NCBI RefSeq assembly: GCF_003002095.1
Contig: NZ_PVZC01000007.1
Location: 62,001-126,000 of the forward strand
DNA length: 64,000 nt
Direction of reading: 5' to 3'
Origin: Allonocardiopsis opalescens
Lineage (GTDB): Bacteria; Actinomycetota; Actinomycetes; Streptosporangiales; Streptosporangiaceae
The notes under the pieces are model-generated. The model saw nothing but the letters and a program-made list of their open reading frames with translations. It made no database searches and was not told where the DNA came from. This document shows, one piece after another, positions 1-9,073 of the stretch (its first letter is position 1; each line of letters begins with the position of its first letter). The position numbers and the translations under genes were made by a program.

Positions 1-3000
1 CGGGCGCCACCGCGGCCGGGTTGAGCTGGAACATCACCTGGAACAGCGGGTGGCGGGCGGTGGAGCGGGCCGGGTTGAGCCGCTCAACCAGGTACTCGAA
101 GGGCACGTCCTGGTGGTCGAAGGCGGCCAGGTCGGCGCGCACGACCCGGGCGAGCACCTCGGTGAAGTCGGGGTCGCCGGACAGGTCGGTGCGCAGCACG
201 AGGGTGTTGACGAAGAAGCCGACCAGCGGTTCGAGCGCTTCGTCGCCGCGTCCCGCGGTCGGCGAGCCGATGGCGATATCGGTGCCCGCGCCCATCTTGG
301 CCAGCAGTACGGCGAAGGCGGCCTGCAGGGTCATGAAGGAGGTGGCCCCGTGCGCGCGCGCCAGCTTCACCAGGCCGGTGTGCAGCTCGGCGGGCACGGT
401 GAAGTCCACGGTGTCGCCGCTGTGCCCGGCCACCGCCGGACGGGGCCGGTCGACCGGGAGCGCGATCTGCTCGGGCAGGCCGGCCAGGGCCCGGGTCCAG
501 AAGTCGGTCTGCCGCTCCAGCACCGGGCTGGGCCCGCTGCCGTCGCCCAGCCACTCGTGCTGCCAGAGCGTGTAGTCGGCGTACTGCACCGCCAGCGGCT
601 CCCAGTCGGGGGCCTGCCCGCGCAGCCGGGCGGCGCAGGCCAGCGAGAGGTCCTGGATCAGCGGCCCCATCGACCAGCCGTCCCCGGCGATGTGGTGCAC
701 GACCAGCACGAGGACGTGCTCGTCAGGGCGGAGCGTGAGCAGCGCGGCGCGCAGCGGTAGGTCGGCGGCGAGGTCGAAGTCGACCGCGGCGGCCGCGTCG
801 ACCAGGCCGGGCAGTTCGTCTTCGGCGCAGTGCCGCACCTCAAGGGCGGGCCTGGCCTCGTCGGCGGGCAGCACCCGCTGGAAGGGGCGGCCGTCGCGCA
901 CCGGGAAGACCGTGCGCAGCGACTCGTGCCTGGCCGCCACGTCGGCCAGGCCGGCGCGCAGCGCGGCGGCGTCGACCCGGCCGTGCAGGCGGACCGCGAC
1001 CGGGATGTTGTAGGTGGCGCTGGGACCTTCGATCTGCTTGAGGAACCACAGCCTGCGCTGCGCGAAGGAGAGCGGGACCTCCTCGGGCCGCTCGCGGGGG
1101 GCCAGCGGGGGCCGGCCGCCGGTGCGTGTCCGCGCCGCGCCGACCAGCTCCGCCATGGCGGCCACGGTGGGCCGCTGGAAGACCTCGACCACGTCGAGTT
1201 CGGCTCCGAGCACGGCGCGGACCCGGCTGATGAGGCGGACCACGAGCAGCGAGTGCCCGCCCAGCGCGAAGAAGTCGTCGTCGGGCCGCACGTCCGTGCG
1301 GCCGAGCACCTCGCCGAACAGCTCGCACAGCGCCGCCTCCACGGCTCCGGCCGGCGCGCGCCGTTCGGGGCGTCCGGCCCCGGCGAGGTAGCCGGGCTCG
1401 GGGGCGGCGGTGTGGCGGGCCGGGAGTTCCGTCTCGTCGGGCAGCAGCACCTGGACGCGCGACAGCGGGACGGCCGGATCGCCGAGCGCCTGGTCGAGCA
1501 CGCCGAGCAGCCGCTGAGCCATCCGCTCGACGCTCTCCCGCTCGAACAGGTCGGTGGCGAACTCCAGCGAGGCCGCGATGCCGGCGGGCTCGCCCTTCTC
1601 CGACCGGTACTCCTGCAGCAGCAGCGACAGGTCGAACTTGGCGACCGGCAGGTCCACCGGCTCCGGCCGCACCTCGATGCCGCCGAGGCTGAACTCCGGC
1701 ACCGCCGCCTCGGTGTGAAAGGCGAGCATGACCTGGAACAGCGGGTGCCGGTCGACCGAACGCACCGGGCGCAGCGCCTCCACCAGATGCTCGAACGGCA
1801 CATCGGCGTGCGCGTAGGCGAGCAGGTCGGTCTCCATCACCCGGGCCACGACGTCCTCGAACGACGGGTCCCCTGACAGGTCCGTGCGCAGCACCAGCGT
1901 GTTGACGAAGAAGCCGACCAGGCTCCACAGTTCCTCGTCCGTGCGCCCGGCGATCGGCGTGCCCAGCACGATGTCGTCACCGGCGCCCAATCGGTGCAGC
2001 ACGACCGCGAAGAGCGCGTGCATCGCCATGAAGGGGGTGACGTCGCGCTCGCGGCAGAACTCCGCCAGCCGCCGGTGAGTGGCTTCGGGAATGGAGAAGT
2101 GGACGGTGTCCCCACCGCCGCCGACCACCGCGGGCCTGGGGTGGTCGGTGGGCAGACCCAGATGCGTCGGCATATCCGCCAGGGCGTCGGTCCAGTAGTC
2201 CAGCTGATCGGCGATCCCGCCGTCGCCCAGCCGCTCGTGCTGCCACAGGGCGTAGTCGGCGTACTGCACCAGCAGCGGCTCCCAACCCGGGGCCTCCCCG
2301 CGGGTGCGCGCCTGGTACGCGGCCATCAGGTCACGCGTCAGCGGCCCCATCGACCAGCCGTCCCCGGCGATATGGTGCAGGACGAGCACCAGCACGCACT
2401 CCTGCGGCGCCACCGGGAAGAGCCAGGCGCGGAACGGAGGCCGTGCGCCGAGGTCGAAGTGCCAGGCCGCCGCCTCGCGCACCCGCTCGGCCAGCAGCTC
2501 CGGTGCACATGGCCGCACCTCCAGCCAGCGGCCGCACTCCGCCACCCCGAGGATCCGCTGGTAGGGCTCCCCCTCCGGCGCCTCGAACACGGTGCGCAGC
2601 GGCTCATGCCGCTCGGCGACGTCCTGGAACGCCTGCTCCAGCGCGGCTGCGTCGACCGAACCGCTCAACCGCAGCACCACCGGGATGTTGTAAGTGGCGC
2701 TGGGACCCTCGAGCTGGGCGAGGAACCACAGCCGCTGCTGCGCGAAGGAGAGCGGGATCCGCTCCGGCCGGTCAGCGGCGGTCAGACGCGACGAGGCGCC
2801 GCCGGTGGGCGCCTTCGCCGCGTTGATCAGTTCGGCCATGGCCGCCGGGGTGGGACGCTGGAAGACCTGGACCACGTCGAGTTCGGCTGCCAGCACGGAA
2901 CGGACCCGGCTGATCAACCGGATCACCAGCAGGGAGTGCCCACCCAGCTCGAAGAAGTCGTCGTCGGGTCCGACGTCCGTGCGGCCGAGCACCTCGCCGA

Positions 3001-4507
3001 ACAGCTCGCACAGCGCCGCCTCCACCGCTCCGGCCGGCGCGCGCCGTTCGGGCCGCCCGCCCGGAGCCGGGTAGCCGGGCTGGGGTGCGGGCTTGTGGCG
3101 GGCCGGCAGTTCCTTCTCGTCGGGCAGCAGTACCTGGACGCGCGACAGCGGGAGCGCGGGATCGCCGACCATCTGGTCGAGCACGCCGAGCAGCCGGCGC
3201 GCCATCCGCTCGACGCCCTCCCGCTCGAACAGGTCGGTGGCGAACTCCAGCGAGGCCGCGATGCCGGCGGGCTCGCCGGCCGCCGAGCGGTGCTCCTGCA
3301 GCAGCAGCGACAGGTCGAACTTGGCGACCGGCAGGTCCACCGGCTCCGGCCGCACTTCGACGCCGCCGAGGCTGAACTCCGGCACCGCCGCTTCGGTGTG
3401 GAAGGCGAGCATGACCTGGAACAGCGGGTGCCGGTCGACGGAGCGGACCGGGCGCAGCGCCTCGACGAGGTGCTCGAACGGCACGTCGGCGTGCGCGTAG
3501 GCGAGCAGGTCGGTCTCCATCACCAGGGTCAGCAGCTCGTCGAAGGAGGGATCGCCGGACAGGTCGGTGCGCAGCACCAGGGTGTTGACGAAGAAGCCGA
3601 CGAGGTCCCACAGCTCCTCGTCCGTGCGTCCCGCGATCGGCGTGCCCAGCACGATGTCGTCGCCCGCGCCGAGCCGGTGCAGCAGCGCGGTGAACACCGC
3701 GTGCAGCGCCATGAACGGAGTGATATCGCGCTCGCGGCAGAACTCCGCCAGCCGCCGGTGAGTGGCTTCGGGAATGGAGAAGTGGACGGCGTCTCCGGCG
3801 CCGCTGACCACCGCGGGCCGGGGGCGGTCGGTGGGCAGGCCCAGATGCGTCGGCATATCGGCCAGCGCGTCGGTCCAGTAGTCCAGCTGCTCGGCGATCC
3901 CGCCGCCGTCCATGCTCTCGCGCTGCCAGAGCGCGTAGTCGGCATACTGCACCGGCAGCGGCTCCCAGCCGGGGGCGCGCCCCTCGGCGCGCGCCTGGTA
4001 GGCGGTCATCAGGTCGCGCGTCAGCGGCCCCATCGACCAGCCGTCCCCGGCGATGTGGTGCAGGACGAGCACCAGCACGCCCTGGTCCGGCGCCAGGGTG
4101 AACAGCCAGGCGCGGAAGGGCGGCCGCCTGTCGAGGTCGAAGGGCCGGCCCGACGCCTCGCGCACCCGCTCGGGCAGCGACTCAGGTGTACACGGCCGCA
4201 CCTCCAGCCAGCGGCCGCACTCCTCGATCCCCAGGATGCGCTGGTAGGGCTCCCCCTCCGGCGCCTCGAACACGGTGCGCAGCGGCTCGTGCCGCTCGGC
4301 GACGTCCTGGAACGCCTGCTCCAGCGCGTCGGAATCGACCGATCCGCTCAGGCGGAGCACCACCGGGATGTTGTAGGTGGCGCTGGGGCCTTCGAGCTGG
4401 GCGAGGAACCACAGCCGCTGCTGCGCGAAGGAGAGCGGGATCCGCTCCGGCCGGTCAGCGGCGGCCGGACGCGACGAGGCGCCGCCGCCCCAGCCGTTCA
4501 CCGTCAT
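1..4507 (-). CDS. NRPS 3: adenylation-less C-PCP-C-PCP-C... chain (3' end outside window)
   Basis: Starts at ATG 4507 (GGAAGAG upstream) and stays open to the left edge, about 1,500 codons. I read a C domain (residues ~20-450), PCP (~480-550), a second C (~580-1010), PCP (~1035-1110) and a third C that is cut off. All three C domains keep [13 protein letters not shown], and both PCPs keep the phosphopantetheine serine (LGGHSLL). Between each C and its PCP there is only a short linker, with no A-domain motif (no SGSTG, YGPTE or TGD). The PCPs must therefore be loaded by an adenylation enzyme in trans. A-less modules are known, for example one in ramoplanin synthetase, but several in a row are unusual. 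The gene is last in the cluster's minus-strand order, and its end (thioesterase or further modules) lies outside the window. Modules 1 and 2 are near-identical copies. Confidence 0.9.
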   Translation of the reverse strand, partial: MTVNGWGGGASSRPAAADRPERIPLSFAQQRLWFLAQLEGPSATYNIPVVLRLSGSVDSDALEQAFQDVAERHEPLRTVFEAPEGEPYQRILGIEECGRWLEVRPCTPESLPERVREASGRPFDLDRRPPFRAWLFTLAPDQGVLVLVLHHIAGDGWSMGPLTRDLMTAYQARAEGRAPGWEPLPVQYADYALWQRESMDGGGIAEQLDYWTDALADMPTHLGLPTDRPRPAVVSGAGDAVHFSIPEATHRRLAEFCRERDITPFMALHAVFTALLHRLGAGDDIVLGTPIAGRTDEELWDLVGFFVNTLVLRTDLSGDPSFDELLTLVMETDLLAYAHADVPFEHLVEALRPVRSVDRHPLFQVMLAFHTEAAVPEFSLGGVEVRPEPVDLPVAKFDLSLLLQEHRSAAGEPAGIAASLEFATDLFEREGVERMARRLLGVLDQMVGDPALPLSRVQVLLPDEKELPARHKPAPQPGYPAPGGRPERRAPAGAVEAALCELFGEVLGRTDVGPDDDFFELGGHSLLVIRLISRVRSVLAAELDVVQVFQRPTPAAMAELINAAKAPTGGASSRLTAADRPERIPLSFAQQRLWFLAQLEGPSATYNIPVVLRLSGSVDAAALEQAFQDVAERHEPLRTVFEAPEGEPYQRILGVAECGRWLEVRPCAPELLAERVREAAAWHFDLGARPPFRAWLFPVAPQECVLVLVLHHIAGDGWSMGPLTRDLMAAYQARTRGEAPGWEPLLVQYADYALWQHERLGDGGIADQLDYWTDALADMPTHLGLPTDHPRPAVVGGGGDTVHFSIPEATHRRLAEFCRERDVTPFMAMHALFAVVLHRLGAGDDIVLGTPIAGRTDEELWSLVGFFVNTLVLRTDLSGDPSFEDVVARVMETDLLAYAHADVPFEHLVEALRPVRSVDRHPLFQVMLAFHTEAAVPEFSLGGIEVRPEPVDLPVAKFDLSLLLQEYRSEKGEPAGIAASLEFATDLFERESVERMAQRLLGVLDQALGDPAVPLSRVQVLLPDETELPARHTAAPEPGYLAGAGRPERRAPAGAVEAALCELFGEVLGRTDVRPDDDFFALGGHSLLVVRLISRVRAVLGAELDVVEVFQRPTVAAMAELVGAARTRTGGRPPLAPRERPEEVPLSFAQRRLWFLKQIEGPSATYNIPVAVRLHGRVDAAALRAGLADVAARHESLRTVFPVRDGRPFQRVLPADEARPALEVRHCAEDELPGLVDAAAAVDFDLAADLPLRAALLTLRPDEHVLVLVVHHIAGDGWSMGPLIQDLSLACAARLRGQAPDWEPLAVQYADYTLWQHEWLGDGSGPSPVLERQTDFWTRALAGLPEQIALPVDRPRPAVAGHSGDTVDFTVPAELHTGLVKLARAHGATSFMTLQAAFAVLLAKMGAGTDIAIGSPTAGRGDEALEPLVGFFVNTLVLRTDLSGDPDFTEVLARVVRADLAAFDHQDVPFEYLVERLNPARSTARHPLFQVMFQLNPAAVAP
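1091..2770 (-). repeat. Tandem module duplication, copy B (~1,680 bp)
   Basis: This covers C-PCP module 2 of NRPS 3, close to copy A at DNA level. The third unit (below 1090) starts 1,680 bp further on (the equivalent site is at about 1031). Its C domain is clearly more diverged, while the linker and PCP before it still match copy A closely. This suggests duplication or gene conversion with mosaic boundaries. Confidence 0.75.
2771..4453 (-). repeat. Tandem module duplication, copy A (~1,683 bp)
   Basis: This covers C-PCP module 1 of NRPS 3. Matching points recur exactly 1,683 bp (561 codons) apart; for example, the string beginning gagctgggcgaggaacc is at 4394 and again at 2711. Long stretches around 3695-3800 match 2012-2117 almost base for base. 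The boundaries are approximate. Confidence 0.8.
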
Positions 4508-4760
4508 AGGAATCATCTCTTCCGGGTTGGCCACCAGGGATAAATCCGTGCGTACCGGATTGGCCGCCGGTATTCCGCGTCGCATTACGGTGGCGCTTTA
4601 CCTGCTCGGCCGCTGCGCCGCCCCGATCGGATACCGCCGCCCGAATTGCGTGCTGCGTGGAGGCTAACAGCAGCACCATTCGAAAACACCTGATCGGTTG
4701 CACACCGAGCCGCCGCGATAATCCTGCGATCGCCCCGGCCCGGTGACTACAATCGGCGGC

Positions 4761-5153
4761 ATGGCGAAGCTGCGCGATATCGTTTTCGACTGCCGTCATC
4801 CCGCCTCACTGGCCCGTTTCTGGGCGGCGGTCCTGGACGGCTACGAAGTGGCCCCCTATGACGAGGACGACCTCGCCGAGCTGCGCCGGCAGGGCTACGA
4901 CGACCCTGAGGACGATCCCCAGGTCCTGGTGCGCCCGGTCAGCGGCCAGGGGACCAGGTACTTCTTCAACCGGGTGCCCGAGCCCAAGGCGGCCAAGAAC
5001 CGCGTCCACCTGGACCTGCACGCTCCCGATATGGAGGGCGAGATCAAGCGGGTCATCGAACTCGGTGCCCGCGAGGTGGCCCGGGTCGAGGACTGGGTGG
5101 TCCTGGCCGATCCCGAGGGCAACGAGTTCGACATCCTGCCCTGGGAGGATTGA
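4761..5153 (+). CDS. Small VOC (glyoxalase-like) protein
   Basis: A 130-aa protein starting at ATG 4761. It has the glyoxalase-like pattern of an N-terminal DCRHPASLARFW segment, a central VHLDLHAP strand and a C-terminal LADPEGNEFDILPW strand, as in the Glyoxalase_6 type of vicinal-oxygen-chelate proteins. Members act as metal-dependent isomerases or dioxygenases, or as drug-binding resistance proteins; the substrate cannot be read here. The gene is divergent from NRPS 3 (253-bp gap) and convergent with the C-A* gene, with only 12 bp between the stops. It sits alone on the plus strand inside a minus-strand NRPS operon, which would fit a self-protection or tailoring role, but that is inference. 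Confidence 0.8.
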   Translation: MAKLRDIVFDCRHPASLARFWAAVLDGYEVAPYDEDDLAELRRQGYDDPEDDPQVLVRPVSGQGTRYFFNRVPEPKAAKNRVHLDLHAPDMEGEIKRVIELGAREVARVEDWVVLADPEGNEFDILPWED

Positions 5154-5165
5154 GCCGGACCGCTC

Positions 5166-7565
5166 TCAGCCGGCGTCCAGGCTCTCGGCGTAGACGTACG
5201 CGCCCGGCGCGGGCCGGCCGGGCAGCGTCTCGCTCAGGAAGCGCCGCAGCGCGGGAACCGGAGGGGGCGCGGCGAGCGCGGGCACCACATAGGCGACGAG
5301 TCCGCTTCCGCGCCGCTGTACCCGCGCGTCGCGCACGCCCGGATGGCGGCGCAGCGCCTCCTCGATCATCAGCGCGGCCGCCTGCGCGGCGCTGGGCGGC
5401 TCCGCGGGCAGCAGGTGGCCGGCCGGGTGGCGGCGCACCCGCAGCCCGGTCGCCAGGCAGGGGCCGGCCCCCTCGGGCAGGTCCACCCCGGCGGGGGCGG
5501 TGACCGCACTCCCCTCCCCCGCACCATCCAGGGACGGCCCCCAGATCAGCAGCTCACCCGGCACCCCGGGCGGCACCGGCCGACCGCGTGCGTCCACCAC
5601 GGCCAGCGCCGTCCCCGGCGCCGCGCCGCCCAGCGGACCATGCACACCGCCGTCGGACCGGTGGACGAGCAGGGTCCCCCAGCCCCCGGTGCGCTCGGGC
5701 CCCCAGACGCTCACCAGCTGCGGCCCCCGGTCCCCGTGACGGGCGAACCAGGCTCCGGTATCGGGCGGCACCGGCCCGTCACCGCGCAGGAGGACCAGGC
5801 GGGGACCGTTCCCGGACCGCGGACCGCGGTAGGCCGCCGTCAAGGCCGGCAGCGCCGAGGCCGGCAGGCACAGCACATCGGCGCCGGCGGCCAGCGCGCG
5901 GGCCAGACCCCCCGCGGAGGCGTCCTGCCGCATCGCCTCCCGTGCGCAGTGCCGCGCGGCCGCCTGCTCCCAGCCCCGGTCGTGCGCGAGGAGCCACACA
6001 TCGTCCGTGGTGCAGCCGAGGATGCCCGCCACCGCGCGCAGCCGGCCGTCCTGCCCGCCGTGCCGCGCGGCGCCGCGCCACTCGGCCGCCAGCCCGGCCG
6101 CCTCGGCGGGAGTGAGCAGCGGCAGGTCGTGCACGGCACGGTCCGGATCCTCGGCCATGGCGGCGAGCAGGACTCCCAGGTGCGCCGCCATCCGCTGGAC
6201 GGTCGACGGGTCGAACAGGTCGGTGCTGTACTCCAGGTGGCCGTCCAGTCCGGCCGGGGTGCGCAGGAAGGACAGCTCCAGGTCCACCTTGGCCGCCACC
6301 ACCGGCCGCGGCACGGGTTCGACGGTCAGCCCCGTGGGCGGAGGCGGCAGGGGAACCGGCTGGTTGTGCAGCGCGAACACGGTCTGGAAGAGCGGGTTGC
6401 GGTCCAGGGCGCGCTGGGGGCGCAGCTCGCGCACCAGCCACTCGAAGGGTACGTCGCCGTTGTCGAGCGCCGCCAGCACGGTGCCGCGCACCGTCCGCAG
6501 CAGCTCGCGCACGGTCGGATCCTCCGACAGCCTCCCTCTGACCAGCAGCGTGGTCGCGAAGCAGCCGACCGCTCCTTCGAGCCCGCTGCCGGCCCGGTTG
6601 GCGTACGGGGTGCCCACCAGCAGGTCCTCGCGGCCGCAGTAGCGCGACAGCAGCACGAAGTAGCCGGCGAGCAGCACCATGAACAGCGTCGCGCCCTCTT
6701 CGCGGCCGCGCCGCTCCAAGCGCTCCACCAACTCCTCCGGGAGGGTGAACAGGTACTCGGCGCCGGCGTGGCTCTCCCTGGCCGGCCTGGGCCGGTCGGT
6801 GGGAAGCTCCAGCTGTTCCGGCGCCCCGGCCAGGCTGTTCCGCCAGTGCGCGAGCCGCGCCGCGACCTCGGGCGATTCCAGCCGCTCGCGCTGCCAGACC
6901 GCGTAATCGGCGTACTGGACGCCAGGCGGCGGCAGCGCCGCGGGCCGCCCTTCGCACGCCGCCGCGTACAGCGCGATCAGCTCCCCCGCCAGTACGCGGA
7001 TCGACCAGCCGTCGCTCACGATGTGGTGGACGGCGAGCACCAGCAGGTGGTGCCGCTCGGCCAGCCGGATCAGCGCGACCCGCAGGAGCGGCGGCGCGCC
7101 GAGGTCGAACGGGGCCGCGCCCAGCGCGGCGGCCCGCTCGGCCGCGGCCGCCTCGCGCCGCCGCACCGGCAGGCCGTCCACCGAGTCGACGGTGAGTGTC
7201 AGGGCCGCGTCGGGCACCACCACCTGCATCGGCACGTCGTCGCGCTCCACGATCGCCGTCCGCAGTGCCTCGTGCCTGTGTACCAGCTCGGCCAGGGCCG
7301 CGCGCAGCACCGCGGTGTCCAGTGGGCCGCGGAGCGTGAAGGCGCTCAGCTCGTTGTAGGCCGCCGACTCCGGGTAGATCCGCTCCACCAGCCACAGCCG
7401 CTCCTGCGCCGGCGACAGGGGCGCGGGCTCGGCAGGACGCGGCCGCCGGACCGGAGCGCCCGCCGCGCGCTCGGCGGCCAGTTCGCGCCGCAGCAGCAGC
7501 TCGGCCAGCCGCCGCCTGCGGTCCGCAGACCCGGGGCGGCCGCTCAGTCCAGGTCCTTCGCCCAC
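5166..7565 (-). CDS. Condensation domain fused to a degenerate adenylation remnant (no PCP)
   Basis: A 799-aa protein from GTG 7565, with GGGGAGG 8 nt upstream; it overlaps the end of the ammonia-lyase gene by 22 nt. Residues 1-45 form a charged, Arg/Leu-rich helix that could be a docking element. Residues ~45-475 are a C domain with an intact HHIVSDGWS. Residues ~490-799 look like a decayed A domain. GPER stands where YGPTE is expected, PGELLIWGPSL resembles the A5-A6 region, and GLRVRRHPAGHLL resembles the A7-A8 region. The nucleotide-binding SGSTG-PKG loop, the TGD motif and the catalytic A10 lysine are absent. There is no PCP. The A part is almost certainly inactive for adenylation; it could be structural or a leftover from a fusion. 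Confidence 0.8.
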   Translation of the reverse strand: MGEGPGLSGRPGSADRRRRLAELLLRRELAAERAAGAPVRRPRPAEPAPLSPAQERLWLVERIYPESAAYNELSAFTLRGPLDTAVLRAALAELVHRHEALRTAIVERDDVPMQVVVPDAALTLTVDSVDGLPVRRREAAAAERAAALGAAPFDLGAPPLLRVALIRLAERHHLLVLAVHHIVSDGWSIRVLAGELIALYAAACEGRPAALPPPGVQYADYAVWQRERLESPEVAARLAHWRNSLAGAPEQLELPTDRPRPARESHAGAEYLFTLPEELVERLERRGREEGATLFMVLLAGYFVLLSRYCGREDLLVGTPYANRAGSGLEGAVGCFATTLLVRGRLSEDPTVRELLRTVRGTVLAALDNGDVPFEWLVRELRPQRALDRNPLFQTVFALHNQPVPLPPPPTGLTVEPVPRPVVAAKVDLELSFLRTPAGLDGHLEYSTDLFDPSTVQRMAAHLGVLLAAMAEDPDRAVHDLPLLTPAEAAGLAAEWRGAARHGGQDGRLRAVAGILGCTTDDVWLLAHDRGWEQAAARHCAREAMRQDASAGGLARALAAGADVLCLPASALPALTAAYRGPRSGNGPRLVLLRGDGPVPPDTGAWFARHGDRGPQLVSVWGPERTGGWGTLLVHRSDGGVHGPLGGAAPGTALAVVDARGRPVPPGVPGELLIWGPSLDGAGEGSAVTAPAGVDLPEGAGPCLATGLRVRRHPAGHLLPAEPPSAAQAAALMIEEALRRHPGVRDARVQRRGSGLVAYVVPALAAPPPVPALRRFLSETLPGRPAPGAYVYAESLDAG

Positions 7566-9073
7566 GTCCGCAGCCTCCCCCGCAGGTAGCGGCGCGACTT
7601 CTCGATGTCATCGGCCTGCAGCCGGTCCTCGCGCAGGAATCCGACCTCCTGGCGGAACTCCGCCACCACGCCGCGGGTCGCGGGCGACGGCCGCAGCCCC
7701 TGGTTGAGATCGATGGCCTGAACGGCGGTCATCAGTTCCACCGCGAGCACGTACTCGCAGTTGTCCAGGATGGTCCACAGTTTGTAGGCGCTGGTGCCGC
7801 CCATGCTGACGTGGTCTTCCTGCAGCTGCGAGGTGGGGATGGTGTCGATGCTCGCCGGAGTGGCCAGCACCTTGTTCTCGTTGACCAGCGCCGCCGAGGT
7901 GTACTGCGGGATCATCAACCCCGAGTCCACCCCCGGTTCGGGGGCCAGGAAGTCCGGCAGCCCGTGCTGGCCGGAGAGCAGCTGGTAGGTGCGCCGCTCG
8001 GAGATGTTGGCCAGCTCGCTCATCGCGATGGCCAGGAAGTCCAGCGCGAAGGCGGTGGACTCCCCGTGCAGGTTCCCGCCCAGGATCACCTGGTCGTGCT
8101 CGGGGAAGAACAGCGGGTTGTCCGAGACGCTGTTGCACTCCCTGCCGACGATATCGCGTGCGAATCCACAGGTCTGGCGGACGGCGGCGTGCACCTGGGG
8201 TGCGCAGCGGAAGGAGTAGGGGTCCTCGCGCGCCGCATTGCCCTGCGGGAGGGTGTGGTGGTTGCTCCCGTCGAGCAGCCGCACCAGGTTGCCGGCCACC
8301 GCCGAACGCTCCGGATGCAGCGAGGTGGCGTGCAGGATGGGCTGGTAGAAGGTGTCGGCGCAGCTGAAGCCCTGGATGCTCAGGCCGGCGATCAGGTCCG
8401 CCGCCTTGATCAGCCGCTCGCTCCGCAGTACCGAGTCCAGAGCGAGCGCGTTGATGTACTGCACCCCGTTGGTCAGCGCCAGCCCCTCCTTGGGCTTGAG
8501 CCGCAGGGGCTTCCACCCCATCGCCTCCAGGACGGCGCCCGCGTCGGTGATCCGGCCGTCCACCCGCACCTTGCCGAGGCCGATGAGCGGCAGCGCCAGG
8601 TGCGCGAGCGGCGCCAGGTCGCCGCTGGCGCCCACCGTGCCCTTCTTGGGCACCACCGGGATCACGTCGGCGTTCCACAGGTCGAGCACCCGCTGCACCG
8701 CCTCCAGCGAGATGCCGGAGTAGCCGGCCCGGAAGGTGAGCAGTTTGACCAGCATCGCCAGCCGGGACACCCGCTCGGGCACCGGCTCGCCGACCCCGCA
8801 GGCGTGTGAGACCAGGTGCTTGTGCTGCAGCTCGGACATGCGGTCGGCGGGGATGCGCGTCTCGCACAGCGGGCCGAAGCCGGTGTTGATGCCGTAGATG
8901 TGGCGGTCCTGGGGTGCGATGCGCTCGACGTAGCGGGCGCCGGCGTCGATGCGCTCGGCCACTTCGGGCGCGAGGGCGAGCCGCGGCGGCTCATCGACCA
9001 GCGCCATCAGCGCGTCGAGCGAGTAGAAGTCGGTGGAGATCTCCACCGTGGGACGGTCGGCGGCTGCGCTCAC
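7544..9073 (-). CDS. Histidine-ammonia-lyase-like MIO enzyme
   Basis: A 509-aa protein, the normal length for bacterial HAL. It starts at GTG 9073, overlapping the NRPS 2 stop (GTGA). The MIO-forming Ala-Ser-Gly is at residues 149-151 (GTVGASGDLAPL). The catalytic loop Tyr is at residue 60 (IYGINTGFG). The substrate-selectivity pair in LVSHACGVG is Ser-His (89-90), as in HAL rather than the His-Leu of tyrosine ammonia-lyases. NNxxPQ-type and QEDHVSMGG motifs are present. The family eliminates ammonia from aromatic amino acids or, in aminomutases, moves it to the beta carbon. Translational coupling to NRPS genes on both sides suggests it makes a building block (urocanate-like acid or a beta-amino acid) rather than acting in histidine degradation. 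Lyase versus mutase cannot be settled by eye. Confidence 0.85.
   Translation of the reverse strand: MSAAADRPTVEISTDFYSLDALMALVDEPPRLALAPEVAERIDAGARYVERIAPQDRHIYGINTGFGPLCETRIPADRMSELQHKHLVSHACGVGEPVPERVSRLAMLVKLLTFRAGYSGISLEAVQRVLDLWNADVIPVVPKKGTVGASGDLAPLAHLALPLIGLGKVRVDGRITDAGAVLEAMGWKPLRLKPKEGLALTNGVQYINALALDSVLRSERLIKAADLIAGLSIQGFSCADTFYQPILHATSLHPERSAVAGNLVRLLDGSNHHTLPQGNAAREDPYSFRCAPQVHAAVRQTCGFARDIVGRECNSVSDNPLFFPEHDQVILGGNLHGESTAFALDFLAIAMSELANISERRTYQLLSGQHGLPDFLAPEPGVDSGLMIPQYTSAALVNENKVLATPASIDTIPTSQLQEDHVSMGGTSAYKLWTILDNCEYVLAVELMTAVQAIDLNQGLRPSPATRGVVAEFRQEVGFLREDRLQADDIEKSRRYLRGRLRTWAKDLD

Noticed and set aside
1994-4543. Long plus-strand frame opposite NRPS 3 (849 codons), and similar long antisense frames at 5343-7589, 10651-13170, 14883-18023 and 18117-20744
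   Set aside because: They are mirror frames of high-GC coding DNA. Their translations are low-complexity (Gly, Arg, His, Gln rich), show no domain motif, and the opposite strand carries clear enzyme motifs.
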